Below are positions 9,185 through 16,289 of a stretch of DNA of 22,829 bases, in pieces. The position numbers and the translations under genes were made by a program. Below the pieces are notes generated by a model. It did not search any database. It saw only the letters and a list, made by a program, of their open reading frames with translations, and had not been told where the DNA came from. The stretch's first letter is position 1, and the number at the start of each line of letters is the position of its first letter. The DNA is taken from positions 1 through 22,829 of the IMG/VR virus record IMGVR_UViG_3300017746_000179, one strand, 5' to 3'. This DNA is from a virus.

Positions 9185-9982
9185 TTAGAAATATTTCGAG
9201 TTTTGTTCATTAGAAGGAAGCTTACCTGTGATATTATATTCTTCCCACATATGATTATATATCTTCCTCATTTGATTTACTACTTTAGTTATGTATTGCG
9301 TTTTGACATCCGCCATTTCACGTATCATAATATATAATGCTTTCTTATTATATATCTCTATATTTTCACGTCTCCTAAATAATTCTGCAATTGCAGCTGC
9401 TACTCTTATATCCTTCTTACGTGTAAATATAGTGGTTAAGTTAGTATCCCAATACTCAACCATTAAATCTGTAAAATCTTTTTTAGATTCAGTATAGTCT
9501 CTACGAGCTACCTCATTAGCAATATTACGTTTAAGATCAACTGCATCGAGATTTGTACGTTGCTTCATCTTTTTGTAATTTTCATTATTATTATATATAA
9601 GATAGTTTTTAGCTACTATACTAAAATATGAATAAGCTTTAGATCCTTTACTAGCATCGTATTTATCTATTTTCTCAATTAAATATGCTACTACTTCAGC
9701 TTGAACATCTGCGTAACTGTCGTCAAAGCAATAAAATTTAAAAGTATGGATTATATTCTCTGCTAGTTTCATGAAGGGTTTATGTATATGTTGAGTATAA
9801 ACCTTATTCTTTAAAGCGAAGCTTTCTTCTAAATTATAAGCTATAATCGCTTTTTCATTTTCTTCATGAAAATACCCCCTCCGTTTTTTAGCTTTGGTAG
9901 CTTTTCTATCTGCTTCAAACTTACTATGCCATACATAAAATTCCTGTACTGGTGATAAGCTAGCGCTTACTTGTTGTATCAT
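9185..9982 (-). CDS. 55: gp55-like late-transcription sigma factor
   Basis: A 265-aa protein with a sigma70 region 2-like core at about residues 65-150: a helix (FMKLAENIIHTFKFYCFDD), then DVQAEVVAYLIEKIDKYDAS, then a Gly-Ser-containing turn and AYSYFSIVAKNYLIYNNN. This matches the pattern by which sigma factors bind the core RNA polymerase clamp and the -10 element. T4 gp55 (185 aa) is a minimal sigma directing late transcription together with gp33 and the sliding clamp. The basic N-terminus (residues 22-35) and the C-terminal helices make this version longer. The start overlaps the preceding ORF by 23 nt. It directly precedes the tail genes it would be expected to activate. Confidence 0.8.
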   Translation of the reverse strand: MIQQVSASLSPVQEFYVWHSKFEADRKATKAKKRRGYFHEENEKAIIAYNLEESFALKNKVYTQHIHKPFMKLAENIIHTFKFYCFDDSYADVQAEVVAYLIEKIDKYDASKGSKAYSYFSIVAKNYLIYNNNENYKKMKQRTNLDAVDLKRNIANEVARRDYTESKKDFTDLMVEYWDTNLTTIFTRKKDIRVAAAIAELFRRRENIEIYNKKALYIMIREMADVKTQYITKVVNQMRKIYNHMWEEYNITGKLPSNEQNSKYF

Positions 9983-10250
9983 CTTCTTCTCCGAGTGTGT
10001 CTAATTTACTTATAATTGCTTTGAGCTCTTTAAAGAAGTAGCCTACTTCATCATCTGCTGAGAAAGACCCTTTATTGTCTATCTTCTTGATCTCTCTGTT
10101 CATATCAGTAATAGTTTTTGAAAACTCCCTTACCCAAGTTTCTAAATTTTCTATATACTCTTCTCCTTGCTCATACTTGCGTAACAGGTTATATATAATG
10201 TATAAAGTACTAGCAAGAGCTAGTGTCAGTAATATAATAGCTACTATCAT
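9960..10250 (-). CDS. Small N-terminally membrane-anchored protein
   Basis: A 96-aa protein with one hydrophobic segment at residues 2-22 (IVAIILLTLALASTLYIIYNL) followed by a charged helical region (ENLETWVREFSKTITDMNRE) likely to form a coiled coil in the cytoplasm. The start overlaps the stop of the HD-domain gene as ATGA, so translation is coupled. The end overlaps the sigma gene by 23 nt. Function unknown. Confidence 0.7.
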   Translation of the reverse strand: MIVAIILLTLALASTLYIIYNLLRKYEQGEEYIENLETWVREFSKTITDMNREIKKIDNKGSFSADDEVGYFFKELKAIISKLDTLGEEDDTTSKR

Positions 10251-11068
10251 CCGAATAACTCATCAAATAATTTACTAGTATCAGCTCCTGAGTTTAACTG
10301 TGACGTTGGGGTAGGTTTCTTTTTAGGCGTAGGTTTAGGAGTACTAACTGGTTTCTTAACTACATGCTTCATCATTTTATCTTGAGATACATCGGTTAAA
10401 GTTCTAGTACCTTGTAATCCATTCTCACCATACTTCCACCTCTCCCACTCGACACGCGAAGCCATCATATCAGCTTGATGTAATATTAAAGGTAGGTTAG
10501 ATCTAAGTCTAGAATCTGGATTAAAACTTACTAAGTAAGGTTTATTTGCTTCCTCATACATACCATCATGTATCCTTATACCAAGGAACTCGTTCCAAGA
10601 ATACTTGATACCGAAATGCTGTAATAGAAATAAGCTCCTATCTGGAACTAAACTAAACTCAGTCTTGGGATTGACTGTGTATAAGGCACCTTGATTTTTA
10701 CGATGCCACTCAGACTCATTTGGTATATAAGTATCGTTTTCTAAATCACCTACCTTACCTAAATCATGATTTAGTGCAGCAAACATTAGTTCTTCAACTG
10801 AATAATTATCTGTATGTGCACCTTGCATCATCCAAGAGTTATAGAGATCGAAAGCACAATCCATAACTCGTAATACGTGATCAACATACCCTCCTGGAAA
10901 GCAATTATGGTAATGTTCTCTAGAGCTTGCTGGTGCAAACATCATCCTATCTGCAAAATGATTATACATCGCGAGAAGCTTCTCTTGACGTTCACCACTA
11001 AATTGGTGAGTAATACGTCCTAGTAAATCATCCCAATTTTCTTTAATTTGTTTTTCGTTTAATTTCAT
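10247..11068 (-). CDS. HD-domain metal-dependent phosphohydrolase
   Basis: A 273-aa protein with an HD superfamily metal site: H64 in GGYVDHVLRV, the H101-D102 pair in LNHDLGKVGD, a second His-Asp at 167-168 (IRIHDGMY), and D200 in LILHQADMMASR. Such proteins hydrolyse phosphodiesters or nucleotides, for example dNTPs, NMPs or cyclic nucleotides, and the substrate cannot be read from the sequence. The C-terminal 40 residues are a Lys/Pro/Thr-rich linker ending in KLFDELFG, which may be an interaction tail. It lies 3 nt after clpP and overlaps the next gene by 4 nt. A role in nucleotide metabolism or anti-defence signalling is possible but unproven. Confidence 0.85.
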   Translation of the reverse strand: MKLNEKQIKENWDDLLGRITHQFSGERQEKLLAMYNHFADRMMFAPASSREHYHNCFPGGYVDHVLRVMDCAFDLYNSWMMQGAHTDNYSVEELMFAALNHDLGKVGDLENDTYIPNESEWHRKNQGALYTVNPKTEFSLVPDRSLFLLQHFGIKYSWNEFLGIRIHDGMYEEANKPYLVSFNPDSRLRSNLPLILHQADMMASRVEWERWKYGENGLQGTRTLTDVSQDKMMKHVVKKPVSTPKPTPKKKPTPTSQLNSGADTSKLFDELFG

Positions 11069-11071
11069 ATA

Positions 11072-11731
11072 TTAATTTATTATACCGTCAATAACGCCTA
11101 ATTTCTGAGCGTCTTTAGCTGATAAGTAAAGGTCAGTCTTTGACTGCTCTGACCAGAACTTCTTATCTTTGTTTGTCTTATCACCTAGTATAGAGTTAGC
11201 CATCGATTCTAGATGTGAATTATATTTATGCGCTGCTTTTAAATCTGAAGATTTACCTGCTTGCATGGATGAACCTTCGTGAATCATAATAGTGGATCTC
11301 TTACTGGCTAAACGTTTACCTGTACCACATGCTAGAATCATTGCAGCTGCACTCATAGCTTTCCCTCTACAAATAGTGTTTACTTTAATATTACTGTTTA
11401 TTTCTAAACTCTCAATATAGTCTATAATACCAAACATCTCATATACATCACCACCTACTGAATCTATTACAACATTTATAGGAGAGTCATCCCCTTCAGC
11501 TCTATTTCGTATAATAGATCTACATCTTACCATAAAATCATATAAACCGAAATCTTCAATCTCACCTACTATATAAACGATGCTATCCTCTACATCTACA
11601 GCAAACTCTATTTCTTTATAAAGATGCTTCTTTTCAAGATCTTCTTCATAATATTCATCTTCAGTAGATGTATTTAACTTATCCTCTAGTTCTTCTTGCT
11701 CTTCGTAACTACCGTAAATGTTCTTTGACAT
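11072..11731 (-). CDS. clpP: ClpP-like serine protease
   Basis: A 219-aa protein with the full ClpP catalytic triad: S127 in GKAMSAAAM, H151 in IMIHEGSS and D200 in TDLYLSAKDA, which aligns with the D-x-x-L-S-A segment of cellular ClpP. The oxyanion segment VIDSVGGDVYEMFGIIDYI is also present. Residues 1-40 are an acidic extension absent from typical bacterial ClpP (EEQEELEDKLN), perhaps a prodomain. ClpP rings degrade proteins fed by a Clp ATPase, and none is encoded in this window, so a host ClpX or ClpA partner is likely. Clp-family proteases in some phages act in head maturation, and other marine T4-like phages carry ClpP-like enzymes too. The phage-encoded tmRNA makes the gene more interesting. 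Confidence 0.9.
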   Translation of the reverse strand: MSKNIYGSYEEQEELEDKLNTSTEDEYYEEDLEKKHLYKEIEFAVDVEDSIVYIVGEIEDFGLYDFMVRCRSIIRNRAEGDDSPINVVIDSVGGDVYEMFGIIDYIESLEINSNIKVNTICRGKAMSAAAMILACGTGKRLASKRSTIMIHEGSSMQAGKSSDLKAAHKYNSHLESMANSILGDKTNKDKKFWSEQSKTDLYLSAKDAQKLGVIDGIIN

Positions 11732-11733
11732 AT

Positions 11734-11943
11734 TTAACCTTTTAAAATTCGTTTTAATTTATCTATAGGTGTTGATTTACCTTCAAATGTATCTTCAACA
11801 CTAGCACTATCATAACCTAATGCACAAGCTAATCTTTTACACACTCTTTTAAATTCATGTATGTCTATATTTTCATTAACATCTAATTCAACTTTCTGAA
11901 TTTCATTAGAATACGTACCACGATTATAAATTAGTTTATCCAT
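11734..11943 (-). CDS. Small hypothetical protein with putative leaderless start
   Basis: A 69-aa protein (MDKLIYNRGTYSNEIQ...) ending in KLKRILKG, 2 nt before clpP. It has no membrane segment or recognised motif. No Shine-Dalgarno sequence precedes the ATG. Instead, a promoter-like TATATT box ends 7 nt upstream, so the message may begin at or very near the start codon. It probably heads the clpP-HD-gp55 operon. Function unknown. Confidence 0.6.
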   Translation of the reverse strand: MDKLIYNRGTYSNEIQKVELDVNENIDIHEFKRVCKRLACALGYDSASVEDTFEGKSTPIDKLKRILKG

Positions 11944-11950
11944 ATTGTAT

Positions 11951-11979
11951 AATATACGAAAAATAAACTTATAATCAAA
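11951..11979 (-). promoter_or_regulatory. Promoter-like element copy A (TTTG-N19-TATATT)
   Basis: On the minus strand, TTTG (11979-11976) is followed by 19 nt ending in TTTTTCG and then TATATT (11956-11951), 7 nt from ATG 11943. The 13-base core TTTTTCGTATATT recurs at 12495-12507 and 15165-15177. The TTTG-N19-TA spacing resembles Bacteroidota promoters (-33 TTTG, -7 TAnnTTTG), although the downstream box lacks the final TTTG. Confidence 0.55.
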
Positions 11980-12487
11980 CTATTTTAATCTTTAATTTTC
12001 TGCTAATTTTTCTGATTTTGACTTCGATAGATTTTTTATCTTTCTTAAGAGTAGCTTTTTTAAGTTGCTTTTTAAGATCATATAACTCTGCCATTAACGT
12101 ACGCTTTAGAGCTTCTCGCTCTCGTTTAGTAACTCGCTTCTTTGTAGTTTTAGAAGTGATTTTAGTAATAGGTAAAGTACCTCTTAAGCTTGGTTGCTCT
12201 ATTCCTTTAAAATATACAGCACCATCTTTATCTACAAACTCATTCATCCACTGCCAACCTTTTGGTCGACCTGTTGGTTTATATCTTGGAGTAAATGTAG
12301 GAGGTTCAGTTACTTTGTTAACACATTTATAGCATAATGTAGCGGTTACATCAATTCCAACTTCATTCCACTCACCACAAAAATTACCTCTCCACCATCG
12401 ACCACCTTCTACACTATTTTGACAGATCATATACCTTTGACCTTTGTCAATATAACTTTTATAAACTGTTTTAGATTTCCTTGCCAT
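11975..12487 (-). CDS. Putative zinc-binding basic protein with leaderless start
   Basis: A 170-aa protein with C22, C37, C52 and C55 spaced C-x14-C-x14-C-x2-C (ending LCYKCVNK), a plausible four-Cys zinc site. A Pro/Gly/Lys segment follows (PRYKPTGRPKGWQWMNEF), which reads like a nucleic-acid-binding loop. The C-terminal 55 residues are strongly basic and helical (KRVTKREREALKRTLM), consistent with RNA or DNA binding. No Shine-Dalgarno sequence is present. A TATATT promoter-like box ends 7 nt before the ATG, exactly as for the gene below. Family not recognised. The zinc and nucleic-acid roles are inferences. Confidence 0.65.
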   Translation of the reverse strand: MARKSKTVYKSYIDKGQRYMICQNSVEGGRWWRGNFCGEWNEVGIDVTATLCYKCVNKVTEPPTFTPRYKPTGRPKGWQWMNEFVDKDGAVYFKGIEQPSLRGTLPITKITSKTTKKRVTKREREALKRTLMAELYDLKKQLKKATLKKDKKSIEVKIRKISRKLKIKIV

Positions 12488-12494
12488 ATAATTA

Positions 12495-12523
12495 AATATA
12501 CGAAAAAAAAATTAACTAACCAA
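12495..12523 (-). promoter_or_regulatory. Promoter-like element copy B (TTGG-N19-TATATT)
   Basis: The minus strand has TTGG (12523-12520), 19 nt ending in TTTTTTTTTCG, then TATATT (12500-12495), 7 nt before ATG 12487. Core sequence, spacing and distance to the ATG match copy A. A transcript starting about 7 nt downstream of the TATATT box would have essentially no leader. Confidence 0.55.
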
Positions 12524-12524
12524 C

Positions 12525-13796
12525 TTATCCTCTGTAAGGGTTTGGATTGTGACCTTCGTCACCAGGTTTAGGTAGTGTAGGTTTACGTACTCGCTTCTTA
12601 CGATCTACCTTTTTACGACGTTTATCATTAGAACTTAATGATTTATTACTTGATGCATCACCATGGTAAAGTGCATGCTCATCTGATTCATCTACTTTAG
12701 ATTTTTCAGTTATATCTAACTCCTCTTCTTCGAGTACATCAATCCAAGCATCTAGACCTGTCTGCACTTTCGCGGTAGCTAGTATTTCTTCATTAGTTTT
12801 TATAGCAGTCTCTAAGTCATCTACTATTAAATCCTTTTTTTCTAGTTGTATACTTTCCGTTATACTAGTTTTTAATTTATCTTGATTTTCTGCGACACGC
12901 TGCTTTAGTTCTGAAGAAGGTATCTCCCACTCTGTAGGTATAGGATATGGAGTGTTAAATTTCTTACCCTCGGGTACTGACATTATAATATCTTTAGATT
13001 TTACCTGAGCAAACGCCATATTAGCTGCGACTACGAGAGCGATAGCTAATGGATCAAATACAAATATGATAAGTAATAAAAACCAGTTTACTACTACTCC
13101 CATATCTTGTCCAGTCGTCTCTGCTAAATACTTTAATGGACCTAACTCACTTTCTGCTTCATTGGATATCTCTTTGTCTAATAAAGCCATATCAGTCTTA
13201 TTAATTGAATCCATTACAGCCTCGATCCTAATATTAATATTATCTCTGTTACCTGTAGCAATAGTTAATTCGTTTTGTAAAGCTCTACGTGCTGAAGATG
13301 ATGATGTAGTAATTAATGTACCGGATTCTTTATCTATATACTGCACTTGAGCTGGATTAGATAATGCTATACGTAAATCAGATATAGATTTAGATAAGCT
13401 AGTCTTTTCTATTTTAAGATCCTGTTTTTGTTCCTCAAATCTAACTTGCTTCTGATTAAGAATCATTAATGATTTATCTAGTAACTCTGATTGAGTAGCT
13501 GTTGATTGATACGCTCCAGATAAAAATCCATATATTCCACCTGATGTTATTAAGATTAAAACAAAACAAGCTATTGCTAGATAAGCTCTTAAACCTTTAT
13601 TAATAGTATCCCAGTACTGATATAGTAAAGATGCTACTACTAATTTTGCAAACTCTAAACTACCAGCCATGATCATAACCTGTAAACTAGCTCCAGCAAA
13701 TAATTTACTTAAACCATATACAGAGTAAAAAGCAGCACTACCGGAAACAGCAAATGCACTTAATGCAATTAATAAAGGAAATAAACGCTTTTGCAT
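12525..13796 (-). CDS. Multi-span membrane protein with periplasmic-type coiled coil
   Basis: A 423-aa protein with hydrophobic segments at about residues 5-27, 38-60, 71-95 and 232-262. Between the third and fourth lies a roughly 130-residue helical region (ELLDKSLMILNQKQVRFEEQ; KIEKTSLSKSISDLRIALSN) likely to be a coiled coil. The C-terminal 160 residues are charged, with a basic, Ser-rich end (DKRRKKVDRKKRVRK) and a PKPGDEGHNPNPYRG tail. The overall plan recalls DUF4407-type or other inner-membrane coiled-coil proteins, without a firm match. It starts 1 nt after the 57-aa gene's stop. Function unknown; a role in reorganising the host envelope or lysis timing is only a guess. Confidence 0.75.
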   Translation of the reverse strand: MQKRLFPLLIALSAFAVSGSAAFYSVYGLSKLFAGASLQVMIMAGSLEFAKLVVASLLYQYWDTINKGLRAYLAIACFVLILITSGGIYGFLSGAYQSTATQSELLDKSLMILNQKQVRFEEQKQDLKIEKTSLSKSISDLRIALSNPAQVQYIDKESGTLITTSSSSARRALQNELTIATGNRDNINIRIEAVMDSINKTDMALLDKEISNEAESELGPLKYLAETTGQDMGVVVNWFLLLIIFVFDPLAIALVVAANMAFAQVKSKDIIMSVPEGKKFNTPYPIPTEWEIPSSELKQRVAENQDKLKTSITESIQLEKKDLIVDDLETAIKTNEEILATAKVQTGLDAWIDVLEEEELDITEKSKVDESDEHALYHGDASSNKSLSSNDKRRKKVDRKKRVRKPTLPKPGDEGHNPNPYRG

Positions 13797-13797
13797 T

Positions 13798-13971
13798 TTA
13801 TCCCTCTAGATCAGCAAAGTTTTCTATCTCAGCAGTTATTCGCTTTAATTTACTAATTAATTTTACAGCTTCTACTTTACTGATAGCATTTGCTTGTAAT
13901 CCGCGCTCTAGCGTCTCAAGTAGATTAGTAATTGCTTCTGTCCTAGTTTGTATTTGTTCTTTATATCTCAT
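13798..13971 (-). CDS. Small helical protein (57 aa)
   Basis: ATG 13971 with a strong AGGAGA site (spacing 7) opens a 57-codon frame ending at TAA 13798. The product begins MRYKEQIQTRTEAITNLLE and ends ENFADLEG. It is a single charged amphipathic helix pattern, likely a coiled-coil dimer. One base separates its stop from the next ATG, so the two are probably co-translated. Short proteins with this pattern are common in marine T4-like phages. Function unknown. Confidence 0.7.
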   Translation of the reverse strand: MRYKEQIQTRTEAITNLLETLERGLQANAISKVEAVKLISKLKRITAEIENFADLEG

Positions 13972-13983
13972 GTTATTTCTCCT

Positions 13984-14130
13984 ATTATAAATATCTATTG
14001 TTATTATATTTAATTACAAATAGATTATATTATTATTATACTAATATATGTATTTATATATAAATTATATTATTATATTTAATTATTATTATTTATTACT
14101 ATTATAAATTATAGAATATAATTAAAATAT
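13984..14130. other. Extremely AT-rich non-coding spacer
   Basis: About 150 bp consists almost only of A and T (runs of TTATTATTATA and ATTTAATTATTATTATTTATTA). It contains a 7-bp inverted repeat, ATCTATT (13993-13999) with AATAGAT (14019-14025). No gene is visible on either strand. It precedes the SD-led 57-aa gene and could hold promoters or an easily melted region. Confidence 0.6.
14051..14058 (-). promoter_or_regulatory. T4-late-type TATAAATA box candidate
   Basis: The minus strand reads TATAAATA 80 nt upstream of ATG 13971, which would leave a leader of about 70 nt containing the AGGAGA site. TATAAATA is the T4 late promoter recognised by gp55, and a gp55-like gene is present here. The surrounding DNA is so AT-rich that a chance match is quite possible. 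Confidence 0.3.
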
Positions 14131-14148
14131 ACCGTAAAGGCAACTGTT

Positions 14149-14379
14149 TTATAATATTTCTACAGATTTAATTTTCTCACAGAATAGAAATACTCCGTCT
14201 TTACTGAAAACCTTCTCAACATTATTACAGTTATCACGTAGATACTCTACCCAAACACGTACCATTTTATTTATATCATCAGAATTATATCCTAATGATC
14301 TTGGCGTCATTTGATGATCAGGTATACTTCTATGTATCACCCAATAATCATCCTCGTACTTCCATACTTTTTTATTCAT
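14149..14379 (-). CDS. Small hypothetical protein
   Basis: A 76-aa soluble protein starting MNKKVWKYEDDYWVIHRSI, with PDHQMTPRSLGYNSDDINKM in the middle and ending in FCEKIKSVEIL. It has no membrane segment or recognised motif. No clear Shine-Dalgarno sequence precedes the ATG, which lies 34 nt after the DUF2061 gene. Function unknown. Confidence 0.6.
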   Translation of the reverse strand: MNKKVWKYEDDYWVIHRSIPDHQMTPRSLGYNSDDINKMVRVWVEYLRDNCNNVEKVFSKDGVFLFCEKIKSVEIL

Positions 14380-14399
14380 ATTGTATTGTTAAATTGACG

Positions 14400-14409
14400 T
14401 GCGGGTCAG
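14400..14409. repeat. GC-rich inverted repeat, left arm
   Basis: TGCGGGTCAG on the plus strand, whose exact reverse complement CTGACCCGCA occurs at 15132-15141. The two arms bracket the Hsp20-DUF2061 gene pair, both in non-coding DNA, and stand out in this AT-rich sequence. Confidence 0.4.
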
Positions 14410-14413
14410 CTTT

Positions 14414-14653
14414 TTAGTTTTTTTCTATAACCTTTTTTACGTTTTTGTCTATTCCGTATTTGTTTCGTACCCAAGCACGTTCATGGAAATAGTACAAAAT
14501 CATTTTTGTAAGTATCTCTAGACCGCTGACTGTTAATCCGGCAGTAATACTACCTGTTACAAGCCAAGTTAGTAAAAGAGTATCTAAGCTGGCGACTGTC
14601 CTCCAACTTATAGTCTTTAATAAACTTCTTTTTTTACTAGCAAACATCATCAT
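14414..14653 (-). CDS. DUF2061 family small membrane protein
   Basis: A 79-aa protein with the DUF2061 pattern throughout: LLKTISWRTVASLDTLLLTW (residues 11-30), TGSITAGLTVSGLEILTKM (33-51) and YYFHERAW (54-61). Two hydrophobic stretches suggest a hairpin in the membrane. The biochemical role of DUF2061 is unknown. It occurs in marine bacteria and phages. It starts with three consecutive ATG codons 8 nt after the Hsp20 stop, and I take the first. Family call is firm, function open. Confidence 0.85.
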   Translation of the reverse strand: MMMFASKKRSLLKTISWRTVASLDTLLLTWLVTGSITAGLTVSGLEILTKMILYYFHERAWVRNKYGIDKNVKKVIEKN

Positions 14654-14661
14654 AATAAACT

Positions 14662-15075
14662 CTACTTAATAGTTATAGATTTTGGTTTAGCTTCATCAGC
14701 AAGTGGTGCATATAAGTGAAGTAAACCATTCTCTAAATTAGCTTCAAGTACTGATAAATCAAACCGTCTACTAATTCTCCATCCAAAGTTAAATGCTCGT
14801 TTAGCTATATTTCTTTGAATGTATTCTGCCCCGTTATGGCCAGCTTCTTTTTTATATTCTACTCGAAGTACATCTCCCTCAATAGTGAGTTCAATATCTT
14901 CTTTAGTTAAACCAACACAAGCAATATCAATATTAAGCCCATCACTGGCCTCATATATATCTACTGGGTGGTTAAGTTTAGTTGTGTCTGCAAACTGATA
15001 ATCTACGTCTGCTTTGAAAAAGTCCTTGAAAAGGACGTCGAATGGCGATGTGCCGAATGGTGTTAAATTTCCCAT
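14662..15075 (-). CDS. Hsp20/alpha-crystallin small heat-shock protein
   Basis: A 137-aa protein close to the typical small heat-shock length. The alpha-crystallin domain spans about residues 36-130: HPVDIYEASDGLNIDIACVG, LTKEDIELTIEGDVLRVEY, the RNIAKRAFNFGWRISRRFDL loop and the signature ANLENGLLHLYAPL (112-125). The tail ends in KSITIK, which carries the I-x-I-type oligomerisation motif. These proteins hold unfolding proteins in solution without ATP. T4-like cyanophages also carry one, where a role in particle assembly or folding has been proposed. The start has a strong AAGGAGA site and a leader of about 80 nt behind promoter-like copy C. Confidence 0.93.
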   Translation of the reverse strand: MGNLTPFGTSPFDVLFKDFFKADVDYQFADTTKLNHPVDIYEASDGLNIDIACVGLTKEDIELTIEGDVLRVEYKKEAGHNGAEYIQRNIAKRAFNFGWRISRRFDLSVLEANLENGLLHLYAPLADEAKPKSITIK

Positions 15076-15131
15076 AATAAATCTCCTTAGATAATTTTAA
15101 TTATTAAACATTATTGTTTTAATATAACTTA

Positions 15132-15141
15132 CTGACCCGCA
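15132..15141. repeat. GC-rich inverted repeat, right arm
   Basis: CTGACCCGCA on the plus strand, the exact reverse complement of 14400-14409. It lies in the Hsp20 leader. In the transcript the two arms could pair over about 720 nt. Confidence 0.4.
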
Positions 15142-15164
15142 GTATCAATTAGTTATTTAATATA

Positions 15165-15193
15165 AATATACGAAAAATTTATTTAACATGCAA
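15165..15193 (-). promoter_or_regulatory. Promoter-like element copy C upstream of hsp20
   Basis: The minus strand has TTGC (15193-15190), 19 nt ending in ATTTTTCG, then TATATT (15170-15165). The 13-base core is identical to copies A and B. Unlike them it is followed by a leader of about 80 nt with an SD site, so it is probably the promoter of the Hsp20-DUF2061 pair. Confidence 0.55.
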
Positions 15194-15194
15194 C

Positions 15195-15761
15195 TTAATA
15201 GTGAATTATAGGAGTCGTAAGCACAGGGGGAATTGATACAATTCCGTTATAAATTTGAAATGCTGGATCCGTGCAACAAGCCCCTCCACCACCTGTCCAT
15301 CCACCAGTTGTACAATCATCTATTACCAACATGCTAATATTTAGATTATCAGCTGTACATGTAGGTCCTACTGTTACTTCAAAACTCATCGTGAACGGTC
15401 CTTGGGATGACGTACCCCAATCAGGATCAAATGCATTAACAAATCTCCACCCTGGTCCGAAGTTTAAACCACCAATAAATGTATGCTGCAAATCCCATAA
15501 CCAATTACCAGTTGATCCTGTAGGATTAAGTGGAGTAGTTATTGGAGTAAGATTGATCCAACTTGGTGATAAATTAATTTGAAATGCATGAATCCAATTT
15601 ATATTAATTCCTGTAAAGTTTCCTAATGTGTATGTAACCGTTACAACATCACCTGGAGCATATGGTCCAGCTGGAGTCATGCTACCGATCTGAGTATTAA
15701 TACACTGTGAGCTAGCATTTAAGTTAAAGAATAAACTTATTATGATTATTAATTTTTTCAT
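15195..15761 (-). CDS. Secreted beta-rich protein of the T9SS cassette
   Basis: A 188-aa protein with a signal peptide (MKKLIIIISLFFNLNASS, cleavage near residue 19). The mature part is beta-rich, Gly/Thr/Pro/Trp-rich and Lys-poor, with a long segment about paired strands and aromatic residues (WLWDLQHTFIGGLNFGPGWR). Cysteines lie in a GGGACCTDP segment near the end. Style and composition are those of Bacteroidota extracellular proteins. There is no clear sorting tail, so it may stay in the periplasm, reach the surface through a partner, or be a virion-surface module. The ATG overlaps the preceding stop (ATGA), so it is coupled to the T9SS-tail protein. Confidence 0.75.
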   Translation of the reverse strand: MKKLIIIISLFFNLNASSQCINTQIGSMTPAGPYAPGDVVTVTYTLGNFTGININWIHAFQINLSPSWINLTPITTPLNPTGSTGNWLWDLQHTFIGGLNFGPGWRFVNAFDPDWGTSSQGPFTMSFEVTVGPTCTADNLNISMLVIDDCTTGGWTGGGGACCTDPAFQIYNGIVSIPPVLTTPIIHY

Positions 15762-16288
15762 CTTACTAATGTTATAGGTCTAATAAACCTATTATTTTTT
15801 ATAAAAACATTTATGGTATAAACACCTATAGGACTATCATTACCATCCCATGGTATATTACTAGTAGCTTCAAATACCCTTTGACCCCATCTATTATAAA
15901 TTGCAATATATTCTATATCATCTACTGATTTACCACCAACACTGTATTGCTCATTTATGCCGTCCCCGTTAGGAGTAAATGAATTTGGAAAAAATAGAGT
16001 AGTGTAGGGGCAAGGATCTATAACGACTTGATATTGAGAAGTATCTCCTTCACATCCAAATCTCATCGTATAAACTGAAATGAAGTACTCTCCTGCACTA
16101 TCAGGCCATTGTACTGTAATAGTATTGTTGAAGGTAGAAATTACATCTCCGTTAGATATTGACCAGTAATAGTTCTTATCAGCATCATAATCTACTTGAT
16201 AGGATTGTGGCTGTATACTTTCACAATCGTTATAGGTTTCTTGAGCTAATAAGTGAAAGGGTAATAGTATTAATACCCACCATCTCAT
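15758..16288 (-). CDS. Secreted PKD-like protein with T9SS type B sorting domain
   Basis: A 176-aa protein. I choose ATG 16288, 1 nt after the upstream stop, because it begins directly with a signal peptide (MRWWVLILLPFHLLAQ). The 12-codon longer start at 16324 would bury it. Residues 27-92 are PKD/Ig-like (YYWSISNGDVISTF, TVQWPDSAGEYFISV). Residues 97-176 match the gliding-motility-associated type B C-terminal domain: FFPNSFTPNGDGINE, YIAIYNRWGQRVFE, IPWDGN and GVYTINVFIKN. In Bacteroidota this tail routes proteins from the periplasm to the surface by the type IX system, often in partnership with a PorP/SprF-type protein. It sits mid-operon between two other secreted proteins. Finding it in a phage is unusual. 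Confidence 0.88.
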   Translation of the reverse strand: MRWWVLILLPFHLLAQETYNDCESIQPQSYQVDYDADKNYYWSISNGDVISTFNNTITVQWPDSAGEYFISVYTMRFGCEGDTSQYQVVIDPCPYTTLFFPNSFTPNGDGINEQYSVGGKSVDDIEYIAIYNRWGQRVFEATSNIPWDGNDSPIGVYTINVFIKNNRFIRPITLVR

Positions 16289-16289
16289 A

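Noticed and set aside
15161-15168. TATAAATA on the plus strand (also near 6683, 13984 and 19697)
   Set aside because: No plus-strand genes follow these sites; AT-rich DNA makes such matches frequent.
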